Shown: piece by piece, positions 23,201 through 35,200 of the stretch
How positions within the stretch are numbered: position 1 is the first letter of the stretch
How the letters are laid out: every line of letters starts with the position of its first letter
Source: Heloderma charlesbogerti
Taxonomy: Eukaryota; Chordata; Lepidosauria; Squamata; Helodermatidae
DNA length: 64,000 bases
Assembly: GCA_026122225.1 (NCBI GenBank)
Contig: JANEZZ010000795.1
Coordinates: 186,001 to 250,000, forward strand
Direction of reading: 5' to 3'
Notes under the pieces: generated by a model
What the model saw: only the letters and a program-made list of their open reading frames with translations
What the model was told of the DNA's origin: nothing
Database searches by the model: none
Translations under genes and position numbers: made by a program

Positions 23201-26200
23201 TGGTGTGTGGGTTGTTGAACCTTGGGTTGTTGTGTTGTCTGAACCCAGCCATGCTAACAAATCATGGTTTGTTAACCATGAACAACCCTTGAAGAGAACC
23301 CATGGTTTGCTGTTGGGTTATGAACTGTGGGTTGTATGTGGTTAACAAACCATGGCTTGTTAGCACAGCCAGATTCAGACAACACAACAACCCATGGTTC
23401 AACAAGAACCCATGGTTTAATGATAAGCCACACTCAACCTGTACTCAAGCTTGAGTGTGGGTTATCCTGTTGTCTGAACCCAGCCTCTGTGTAGCATTTT
23501 CAGGGGGCTGGAGGAGCTGCTGTGGGAAGGAGGGAATGGGAAGTCCACTTCTGCCAGTGCAGTGGATCCAGCGTAAATCTGGACCCAGCATCACATATAT
23601 TTGCACAGTTGTAGTGCTGCTGTTGCAGCCCACCCACCTTAGGTCTGTTCACCATGACCCCCAGCAGGTCCCCACCAATCAAAGGCCAGCATGCTACCTC
23701 ACAACAGTTCATGTGGTTTTGCATTCTGGTATTGTGTTGCAGGAGAGCCCAGAAGCATCTCTGTGGATGGATCCAAGCTCAAAACAGCCATCGACAGCCT
23801 GACCCCCGGGGCCAGCTATGAGGTCACCGTGATGTCTATTCGTGGGTTTGAAGAGAGTGAGCCCTTGGTGGGCTACGTCACCACAGGTAAACCCATGGGG
23901 CGGGGGGAGTTTACCACTTATGTATCGGTAGTCTTGTTTGCATTTACTTACTTACTTAGATTTATACCCCATCTTTCAATCAAAAGAATCTTCAGGTGGC
24001 TTGACAAACTACTGGCAATCATACAAAAAAACCTTACGCGGGCGTACCTACAACACAGCGGTCAGTGCCGGCTGCAGGCTTTGGATGGCCTTTCGGCAAT
24101 GCCCCCTCAGTGGCCCCCTCCCTCAGTGAGCCGTGGTCACCGGCTGCTCTTGCTGCTCCTCCTCTTCCTCCTCATTGTTCCCACTTGCTTGCCTGACAGG
24201 CGGAGAGCCAGGGAGCATCTGCTGCTCCTCCTCCTCTCCACCTCTGTTGTCTGGGCCAGAGCAAGAGGTGGGGGAACACGCAAGTTTCAGTGGGGAGGGG
24301 GAGGAGCAACTTCAGGGGGCTCTTGCCAGTGGGCCCCTGCTGGGTTGTGGGCCCTTGGCAGGTGCCTCACCATGCCTACCCTTGATGCTGACCCTGCCAG
24401 CAGCCCTTAGCCCTCTGGCTGAAAGCTGACCTGCAGCTGAAGCTGGATGTTCTTTCTGGCAGGGAAGGGGGATGGGAGCTTCCTGCAGCTGCTGCTTCTC
24501 TGGCCGATGGATGGGGCCAAGCTGGCCTTCCTCTTGCCATGATGTTCTTCCTGGGAGGCAGGAGTGCAACCTCCCAGTGGCCCTTGGTGCCCTGGCTGGC
24601 GGCTGAGGCCAGAGTGTGCTTCCCTTCACACCTCTGTCTTCAACCCAGGACCTAAATGTAGCCTCACCCAGGAACCAGGAACCCAGTTTTATGAAGCAGC
24701 CTGCCGTGTACTAAGACAGCCCATTGGTCCACCGTCACACCCATTTATAGCTGCAGCGCTCCAGGGTTTCAGCTGGAGGAAGATATTTCCTGTCCTTGAT
24801 ACCTACCTGGGATCCCTTAGCTGCAGGTGCTGGGGCTGGCAGCTCCTTTCAACAGCTGTCTCTCTCTTCACAGTCCCAGATGGTCCTTCCGACTTGCGTG
24901 CCATCAACGTAACCAATTCCTCAGCCGTGCTAACATGGCATCCTCCTGTGGCCGAGATGAACAACTACATTGTCACCTATGGACCCATTGGTGGTGAGAG
25001 ATGGGACCTGGCTAGGGATGTACGAAAGTCACTTACCTGGTCCCGCAGCTTGCTTTGCGGTGGGGGGGAGGCACTTTGGTTCTCCCCCTGAAGTTCAGGC
25101 CGGGGTGGGAGGCGCCCCGCCTCGCCCGGCCGAAATTCAGGCCAGGGAGAAGCGCCCCGTCTCCCCGGCCGCAAAATACAAAAGTAAATGTAAAAAAAAA
25201 CCCCACACACACACGTGATAGGCTACGTAATGATTTACGTAGCCTATCATGGCTAGATTTCCAAAGTCAGCCATGATAGGCTACGTAAATCGTTACGTAG
25301 CCTATCACGGGTGACTTTGAAGAAGAAAAAAAAAAAGCGCATACGCAAATGGAGGCGCCCATGGGCGCCGCCATTTGCATTCCTTATTTGGGCCCGGGTA
25401 GTCTACGTAAATCTTTACATAGACTACCCGGGCCCAAATAAGGAACGCAAATGGCGGCGCCCATGGGCGCCTCCATTTGCGTACGCACTTTTTTTTTTTT
25501 TTTCAAAGTCACCCGTGATAGGCTACGTAACGATTTACGTAGCCTATCACGGCTGACTTTGGAAATCTAGCCATGATAGGCTACGTAAATCATTACGTAG
25601 CCTATCACGTGTGTGTTTTTTTTTTTTTTTACATTTACTTTGTAATGGCGGCAGCGGCGGCAGCCGGTCGGAAGACCATTGGCATTCGGCCTCCCCGTGA
25701 TTCGTGGAGAAATTCTCCGCCATCCCTAGACCTGGCCAGGGGTGGGCAGTGGTGTAGTGGAGCCAGGACTTGCAAGGATGCCGCTCTGTCGCTCTTTGAC
25801 TGGCAGGGAGTCTGACGTCAACTGCCAGCCGCCTCAGACTTCCCTGTTCCCTCTGGGCTATGCTGCAATTCCCCAGGAGCTGGGGCGGGAATGATTTTCC
25901 CAGCAATGATATATTGTCCCCTGTTGTCATGTAAAATATTTTGGGGCGGCTTGGTCTGGAATGGGCTATTAAGACTTTACAAAAGGGGCTTTACAAAAGA
26001 CCGGCTCCTGGTGGAAATAAAAACTGCCAGAAGTGGTTTGTGGAAATGGATCCACACAGCAGCAGCCTGCATTTCTGGACTCTCCTTGCAGGCGTGGCTA
26101 CAGGAGACTGTTCCGATGAGCACCCACAGTTCACAATTTGCCACTACGCCACTGGGGGTGGAGGTGATCGTTTGAGGACTGGCCCTGCATCTCTGTTCCC

Positions 26201-29200
26201 TATTCCATGCAGGAAAAGGCTGAACATGTAACTGATGGACGATATTCCTTGCCACAAGACTTTATACCTTTAAAAAAAGGGTTACAAAAAAAGCTCCTCT
26301 GGGTGATTTTGGCTGCTGTTCGCTGCCATAGCTAAATGAAACTTCCATATTCAGAGGCAGTGTACCCCCGAGCACCAGTTGCAGGGGGTCAGTCAGTAGG
26401 CGATGCCTCTTGCCTCCGTGGCCTGCCCATGAGCTTCCTCGGAGTGTATGGCCAGCGACTGTTTGAAACAGGATGAATATGTGCGGGATGAACAGGATGA
26501 ATGTTCTCCCACATTTGATTTTTTTAAAATCTCAAGTTTTTTCTCTCCTGAATATACACATTTTAGTAAATTCCTATTTAAAAAACCCTGAAATGAAATT
26601 CTCACCCATCTGCACCAGCCAAATTCAATAGGCAAAACTATTCCCAGCACAGAAAGGACTGTGATGTACCCACTGGAGGCTGGTGGCTCCGATTGCGGTA
26701 GGGCTGTGATTCCATTCTGGGTTATAGTCAGGACCAGCCAGAACTCTCGAGGAGCTATCCAAGGTGCTGAACCCTGGGGGGGGGTAGGGTTCAGCACCTT
26801 GGATAGCTCCTTGAGAGCTCTGGCTAGCTGCTTGCCTGCTTGCCATGTAGCTGTCAAGGAGGAGGAGCCTGTCAGAGGACAAAAATATGTCAGCCCTAAT
26901 TAAGCACTAACAAGGATGACAATGTAGGGATTCAAACCCAGACATTTAAGAGCAAAGCACTCAAACGCCCTGGGCTGGAATGGACAGATCTGTCGGCTTC
27001 GATTTCTCCCACATTTGAATTTCTTAACCTCACATTCTTTTTGTCCTGAATATGGAGAACTTTGTGAACGTTGGTAAATTCTTATCAAAACTGAACTGAA
27101 GGGAAATTCTCACGCATCCTTGGTGAAGATGTCTTACAGTGATCAAACCACTGGTGTGCCTAGCCAGTCTTGTCTACTCCAGCCATGGGCAGACTCCAGG
27201 CATGTGGGATCTACCTTTTCTCTTCTGTTTTTGATTCCAAGAACTCCAAGGTCCATCAAGTTGTGAAATAGTAGCTTGGGGGTGGAGCTGGATGCAAACT
27301 GGTGGCTGGGACTGAAATGAACTGAAACAAATTTCTCATACATCCTTAAGTGGCACATCACCCCATGCACCACTTTGGGATGTATGGGAAATTACCTTCA
27401 GTTCTTTTTTGATGGGGATTTAGTCAGTTCACACCTTCCGGATTGAACATGCATTCGGACGCCATCTGTAGTCGCAGTCTGTACATTTCTGAGCTTGCAA
27501 AGTCATTTGCAGACCAACTTGTGTTCGACGGCATGCACACATTTGAAAACTGCGCATGAAAAAATGCATACTTTTGAAAAATGCACACAAATATACTTTA
27601 ATCAATGGGAGAAGAATGTGTACATTTGAAAAATGTGCACACTGGATGCGTACATTTGGAAAAACACACAAAAATATGCATGGATTTTCATATGAAAAGG
27701 AAACAAAAAAGCTCACAATCTGATACAGACTTGAGTCAGAACGAGCTTCAGAGAAATTCAGCAACTTTTGCTGGTTCATACATCCCAACATACATCGAGA
27801 TAACCTGCATATACAAGTGCTAAATCTGCATCTGAATAACTACAAATCAGGACATCTAATTTGGAGAAGCTTTTTCTTTTCTTTTCTTTCCTTTTTTTTG
27901 CTGCTAGTATTGTTAAATAATCGGGAGTCAGGAAACTAAGCAGGGTCAGCCCTGGTTAGTACTTGGATGGGAGACCACCTGGGTATCAGGCTTCCTGCAC
28001 TGAGCAGGGGGTTGGACTCGATGGTCTTGTAGGCCCCTTCCAACCCTATGAGTCTATGAGAGACCTTGGTTGATCTACTGTAGCCTTCCCCATCTTGGTG
28101 CCCTCCAGGTGTTTTGGCCTTCATCTCCCATCAGCCCCAGCCAGCATGGCTAATGGTCAAGAATGCTGGGAGCTGTAATCCGCAATGACCCTGGCTGGAT
28201 GCACCCAGTCTCGTCTGATGTCAGAAGCTAAGCAGGGTCAGCCCTGGTTAATATTTGGATGGGAGACCACCTGGGAATCAGGCTTCCTGCATTAAGCAGG
28301 CGTTGGACTCGATGGTCTTGTAGGCCCCTTCCAACCCTATGATTCTATGATATGACATCTGGAAGGCACCAGGTTAGGGAAAGCTGATCCACTGCAAATC
28401 ATCCAGTCTACCTTCTACCCTCCCCTGATCTTCTCCCTCATCAGTTCTCCAAGGACTCAGGCAGGGTCTCTTTTCCAGACCCTCCTACCCGAGATGCTCT
28501 TTCTTTGGAGATGCCAGGGATTGAACCTGGGACCTTCTGCATGCAAGGCCTGTGCCCTGCCACTGAGCTACAGCTCCTGCTCCAGGGATGCTCAAGTAGA
28601 CAGACTCTTGATCTGATCCTAACAACGTAAGAAGAGCCCTGCTGGAACAGACCAAGGGTCCATCTAGTCCAATATTCTGTCCACACGGCTGCCAACCAGC
28701 TGCCCAAGGGAAGCCCACAAACAGGACATGAGTGAAACAGCACCCTCCCACCCATGTTCCCCAGCAACTGGAGCATACTGCCTCTGATACTGGAGGTAGC
28801 ATGTAGCCAGCAGGACTAGTAGCCATTGATGGCCTTATCCTGCAGGGTTTTCCTCATATGTTTTTAGCCTGTTCTGTGCAATACCTTCTCTTCTCCATTT
28901 CTCCCAGGCCCGAGGGTCTCTGAATCAGTGCCAGGGAATCGCGTCCAGCTGCGATTGTCAGGGCTGCGCCTGGACACGGAATATCGGGCCAGCGTCTATG
29001 GGGAGAAGGAAGGAAACCGTACCTCTCCGGTCAGCGCCACTTTCACCACTGGTATGTGGATGAGGCTCAGGTGACACAGGGCCATTCAGTGCCTCACATT
29101 CAAGGCCTGTTCAGTACCAGATGCTCAGAGACAAACGGGGGGTGGCCAACTCCATCACATGTTGCTTGTGGGTTTTGCAGGGGAAATTCTGTTGGAGGCA

Positions 29201-32200
29201 GAATGCTATTGTACAAGGGGGCCCTTTGGCCTGATCTGGCAGGACTCTTTGTAGGTCCCTCTGGTTTTACACTTGCTGGGATGCAGCATGTTGCATTGGG
29301 AGGGGTAGCAATTTCCCCCAAGTCAGACCTTGAATTCTATTGGCTTTTTTTTTTTTATTAAACCCTCTTCTCCTCCTCCAGGAGCCGATGGGCCCCGGGA
29401 CCTCCATGCTACTGAGGTCTCACCTCGCAGTGCTCATCTCACCTGGTCACCTCCCCGTGTCCCTCCTGGCGGGTATCTGCTGAGTTATGAAGCCCCGTAC
29501 GGACAATCAAAGGTACCTAAGTGTCTAGCACAACTATTGTTATTCACTCCCCAGTTGCCCTGAGGGGGCACTATAGGGCTGTGGTTTGCTGAAATATAGC
29601 AGCAGAGCGCTTGGGGATCAAAACATGCTGCCTCTGTAAGTTGTTGTCTCCCATTTCAAACTAGGCTCCAAACTGTTTCCCCACCCCACCCCCACCCCAC
29701 CCCACCCCATAGCTTGAAGGAGTTCCCCATTCCAAGGACTAGGAGAGAGAGATTTCCAGCTATCAGGAGAGCATCTTGTCAATAGTTCCCACTGATGAAA
29801 CAAGAGCTAGTCATCCTGGACTATTAAGCCATCGGCTTAAGGAAGGGTGACCTCCCAGGTGACCATCCTGGCTGGGGCTGATGGGAGCTGTAGTCCAAGG
29901 CTGCCTTACCGCTTAATGCTCGTTTGGTTTTCAACCCCCTTGCCGTTATTCTCCATTGCGCAGGAGATCCCCTTGGATGCTTCCGTCACTTCGTATGAAC
30001 TCCAAGACCTGATTCCTTCCAGCCGGTACCAGGTTCAAGTCCAGGCACTGAGGAGAGGCACACCGACAGCCCCCACCTCCACTTCCTTCACCACTGGTAA
30101 CAGCCCTACAGGCTTCCCACTGGGGGCGGGGGGGGCGCAGTTCTTGTTGTGGAGCAGGCTACGCACTCCTGTCCTGGGGCATTTTCACCCAGGAGACTTC
30201 AGCCAGAATGCTCATTTCCATTACAAATTCCTCTCCTCCTGGTTTCTGTTCTGCAGTAATGACAGCTGGACATTCAAAATGCAAATACAGCACACCGGAG
30301 GTCGTGGATCATTTCAGCCACGCCTGGGAAAGTTCTCCTTGAAGAGGGAGGGAGGACTGCTGTGCTTCTCGAAAAAGACGCTGCTCTCCTGCGATCCAGC
30401 AAGTTGGGAGCCACACGTGCAAACTCTTCTACCACTGGAGCTGGAAGGTTCCCCTAGGTGTTCCTGGGACTGTGCCTGTAAGGCACCACTGGGGAAGCTT
30501 GGCCCTCGAGATGTTAATGGACTACAGCTCTCATCAGCCCAAACAGGCAATAGGCATGGGTGATAGGAGCTGCAGTCCATTAACATTTCATGGGCCAAGC
30601 TTCCTCACCTGTGCCTTACAGGCAAAGTCCCAGGAACGCATAGGGGAATCTTCCAGTTCCATAGCTTAAAGAGTTTGCATGTGTAGCTCCCAACTTGCTG
30701 GATCGCAGGAGTGCAGCGTCTTTTTCCAGAAACATAGCAGTCCATAGCAGATGGACTAGGAGACAGTAACTCTGTCTCCTAGTCCATGTGGACTAATAAC
30801 CGCCTTGCTGGGCTGGATCTAGGGCTCATCTAAGCTAGCCTTCTGTCCTCAGCATTGGCCAGGCATCAGATGCACCTTGGGGTGCTCACAAGCAGGACAT
30901 GATAGTGAGAGCCAGCCCCATTGTATGCCCCCTACAGCTGACATTCAAAGATGTACTCCCCCTGAAGATAGACGTTCTCTTGCTGTCTCCTATGACTAAC
31001 AGGTGGGAGCTGCAACAGAATGTTGCAGTGTGGAGTGATTCTGTTTAGGGTTTGAGCCAGCCAGCCATGCCCTCTTCCTCAACACTCCATTCCATTCCCC
31101 GTCCTTCCCTCAGTTTTCAAGTTTTTTTCCTTAGCATTCTGTGGCCATATTCAGTCCTCATTGGGATTTTGGGGGTGTACCCCCTTTCTCTTTTTTGTTC
31201 TTCTGCAAGCCTTGGAGTTTCCCCAAGCCTGCTGATACCTCCTCCTTGTCTCTGGGTGGTGCAATTTTGGCTACATACGGATCGGCACTTGGAAACTGAG
31301 TTTGCTGTTGGTATGTCAGGTATATATCATCATTGACAGATCCATCCTTTCTTCCCTTGGCAGGGCATCTGACATACCCCTTCCCTCGGGATTGCTCGGA
31401 GGAGAGTCAGAATGGGCCAGGACCCTCGAGGGTAACAACGGTTTATCTGGGGGGCAACCGGGACCACCCCTTGCAGGTGTACTGTGACATGGAGACGGAT
31501 GGAGGAGGCTGGATAGTGAGTATTGAGGGTGCGGCTGGAAGGTGGTGGTGCTGTTGGTGGTGGCATACATATGCTCGTAATTGGAGTCTTGTATCCTCTG
31601 CGTGTCTCCCAGTCATGTTCTGCATGTGCAGAGTTATGTTGTTTGCCGCAGAAGTTCACATGCTGGAAAGCTCAGCTTTCATTTTTGTCAGGGGAAGTAT
31701 GTGTGTTTATGTAAGAGAGCTTTGGTTATTGGGCGGTATAGAAATAAATAAATAAATAAATAAATAAGTGGGGGTTGGGGGGGAACATGCCAGCTGTAGG
31801 GGTGGCCCTGCCTTACATGCACTGCCCCACCCCCAAGGCTTGCCTGGAGCCAGTTCGGCCCTCACACCGAAAAAGGCTTCCCGCCCTGCCACAGAGGCCA
31901 TTGTGAATGTTTCCAAGCAGAGCATCTGACACATCAGAAGCCAAAGAACAGATCGTGGGGCTTAAGCGTTCTGCATACATTAATCATAGAGCTGGTGCGC
32001 AGGCAGACACACACTCGCAGGCAGGCAGGCAAATACACACACACATGGTTGTGGGGAGATTGTAAGCAGTAGGGGCAGAGGAGAATGAAATGCAAGCAAT
32101 ACAGACAGTGATCATTATGTTAAAAGTTAGATGTTTATAAAATCATTACCGTAACTGTTTGCAAAATACCTGTGAGGACAACTTTCCATGCCTCTGTTGA

Positions 32201-35200
32201 AATGGACTCTGATCTGCCAGCCTTTGCCAACCTAGTGCCCTCCAGGTGTGAATACAACTCCCATCACTCCCAGCCAGTGTAGCCATTGATGCCAGGTTGA
32301 GGGAGGCTGGCTTATGCCATAAGAGATGTGTTAATTTTGAAGTAGGGATGGCTGTGGTGGGGAAATCTGGCCTTTTTGTGCTTGCTGAATTTCCCTGGAG
32401 CCCCAGCTTGGCTTGCATTCACGAGCCGAGCTTTGGGCTTTTCCCCCAAATCTGGGAACTGTCTTTTTTTTTTTTTTCTTACATCACCATTTACGGAAAT
32501 TGCAGGTGCAATTTGCATAATTTACACAAATTTCTGTTGTCATTTGCTTAATTTGCGCAAAGTGCGGCAATAATATGCTTAGCTCTGAGCAAATTGCAGG
32601 TGCGATTTGCACAAACTAAGCATATGATGGCCATACTTTGTGCAAATTAAGGCTGAAATTTGAGTAAATTACAAATGTTATGGCTGCAATTTGCATAAAT
32701 GGCAGTGTAAGAAAAATAAAAACCCCAAAATCCGCGAGCTGGCTCAACTCAATATAGATCGAGTTGGGCCAGTTTGCGGGTAAGCGAGCCGGAGTCCGGG
32801 GGGCTGAGCTGCTGAAAACTCAGCAAGCTCCACCCCCGGATGGATTCCTCCAACATCCCTATCTTGAAGGCGCCACAAGACCCTCTGTTGTGTTTGCTAG
32901 CCCTAGCAGAGCTCCTGCTGTTAGAATAGGCATCCCCTTCTGTGTTTGAGAGGGGATGCCTCTCCTAAGAGGGCACCTGCTGTGACATGTACATGCATCA
33001 CTAAAAAGAAATCCATTACGTTGCTTTCTTCAGTAGCAGTGTTTTAACCCTCTTACGCCAAGGATCGATGTGCTTTTGGCTTCAACTGAGCCCTTTAAAC
33101 TCCCAGGTGGATTTTGCTGAAGACTCGGGCCAAGGGATATAAATGATGCTAACCTTCCCTCTTGACTGGTCTGTGTAAGCGCATCACCTGACATCACTTT
33201 TCCCATCCCCATGACTAGCAGAGCAACTCAAGCCAAACAAATCTACGCCATGGCTTGGCTTTGCATGTGTTGTGCCTGCCTAGAACTTCCACAGCACTTG
33301 GCACCAAATGTTAGCCACCCTGGCACCCTTAATGTTTGAAGCAGCAGACACACAGGCACACACCCACAGAGGCATGCACATACACAGGTGCGTTTGGACA
33401 GCAAGGAGCCTGCCCGCATAGGCACAAAATCACACCCACGCTGTTCTGCTCTTCCTCCCCCTCCTCTTCCTCCTCCTCAGGTCTTCCAACGTCGGATGAA
33501 TGGCAAGACGGATTTCTGGCGTGACTGGCAGGATTACGCCAAGGGCTTTGGCAACCTCACACAAGAATTTTGGCTGGGTACGCACATTGCTTCGCCAGTC
33601 TTTATCTCTCCCATGCTGCAGGATGTTCCTTCCTACCATTTGTCATAGTGGTCATTTTACAAATCGGGAGCTGAGGCTGAGAACACCGGGCATGACAAAA
33701 AAGCCTCCCGCAGTGGAGCCAAGATTTCAAACCAGGCCTTCCAAACATGAGCCAGGAGGGCAGCCTTCCCCAGCCTCGTATCCTCCAGATGCTTTGGACT
33801 ACAGCTCCCAGCATTCTTGCCCATTGGCCATGGTGCCTGAGACTGATGGGAGTTGAAGTCCAAATGCACCATGTTGGGAGAGGCTGCTGTAAGGTCTACT
33901 AATCATGCTGTCTCTTTTCCCCCGACTAGCATCCAGGGAGCTAATATAGCCTAGTATAGTTTAATACAGCCTAGAGCTGGTACCTAGCAGGCCACCTTCC
34001 TTTATACGTAGCCTTTAAGATTGTCAGAGGAGGCCTTGCTGGTCATTCCGAAACTAATGGAATGTCTCCATGCAATACCGCAGCGGCGGGTCGTCTCAGT
34101 AGTGGCGCCCACCGTTCGGAAGACCCCTGTGCAGTTCGGGAGGCAGAACATGTAGCATCTTTCAGACGCCTCCCGAAAACACGCTTCTTCACCCAGGCTT
34201 TCCCTGGGCTGAAATTAAATGAATCATGCCGCTCCATCTTACTCTTCCTTGCATTGCTTTCATTGTAACTAGAATTGGTTTTAATGCTGTATGTTTAATA
34301 TTGTGTTTTTAAATGTGATTTTAATATTTACATGTGAACTGCTTAGAGACTTCATTACATTTAGCAGTATATAAATATCACAAATAAATAAAATAGTGCA
34401 GTGGTGCAGAAACTCAGGGCTGGGGCCCCAAACTGTCCCTCCTGAGGGTCCCAATCTGACTCTCTGGGGTTATCCTGGAAACCACTCCCCCTTCCCCTGG
34501 TCCCACCCTCTTTGCCCCAACCACCAGTCCTTTGGTGGCTTCCTGGCTTTTGTGGGATTTTACCCCATTGTAAAAGGTTGAAATGCCTTTCCTGAGGCTT
34601 AGTTACTGGCTGTAAGAGCGTTAAGATAAAACCCATGAGTAGTTTTGGTATTTTGGCCTGGGCCCTCTGCCCCACCCACTGCTATAATGAGGCCCCCGAG
34701 AGCTGCTCCAAAATGGGATTCGGCCCATGGGTTGAGTTTCTGCACCCCTGGCCTAGTGGCTAAAGGTCGAAGTATGTTGTTGTTCAGTCGCTCAGTCGTG
34801 TCTGACTCTTCGTGACCCCATGGACCATAGCACACCAGGCTTTCCTGTCCTCCAATCTCTCCCAGAGCGTGCTCAAGTTCGTATTCATTGTATCGGTGAT
34901 GCTATCTAGCCATCTCATCCTCTGCCGTCTCCTTCTCCTTTTGCCTTCAATCTTTCCCAGCATCAGGGTCTTTTCCAGAGAGTTTTCTCTTCGCATTAGG
35001 TGGCTAAAATATTTGAGTTTCAGCTTCAGTATCTGTCCTTCCAATGAGCACTCAGGGTTGATTTCCTTTAGGAGTGACTGATTTGACCTCCTTGCAGTCC
35101 AGGGGACTCGTAAGAGTCTTCTCCAGCACCACAGTTCGAAAGCATCAATTCTTCGGCGCTCAGCCTTCCATATAGTCCAGCTCTCACAGCCATACGTTGC

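Noticed and set aside
23691..24410. 239-codon plus frame continuing past the exon at 23743-23886
   Set aside because: Only 23743-23886 is FN3; the rest is read-through into the intron and the CT/GAG-rich repeat.
27375..27788. Seventh member of the TAGGGATG family (TTGGGATG...CATCCCAA)
   Set aside because: The termini look similar, but the flanking octamers do not match, so it was left as an unresolved repeat.
28191..28353. Possible 5S rRNA gene
   Set aside because: Only part of 5S is present, it is diverged, and it is fused to a CR1-type tail that recurs in the other copies, so it is a SINE.
28500..28594. Possible tRNA gene on the reverse strand
   Set aside because: A and B boxes are present, but no cloverleaf closes and the sequence continues as a SINE body.
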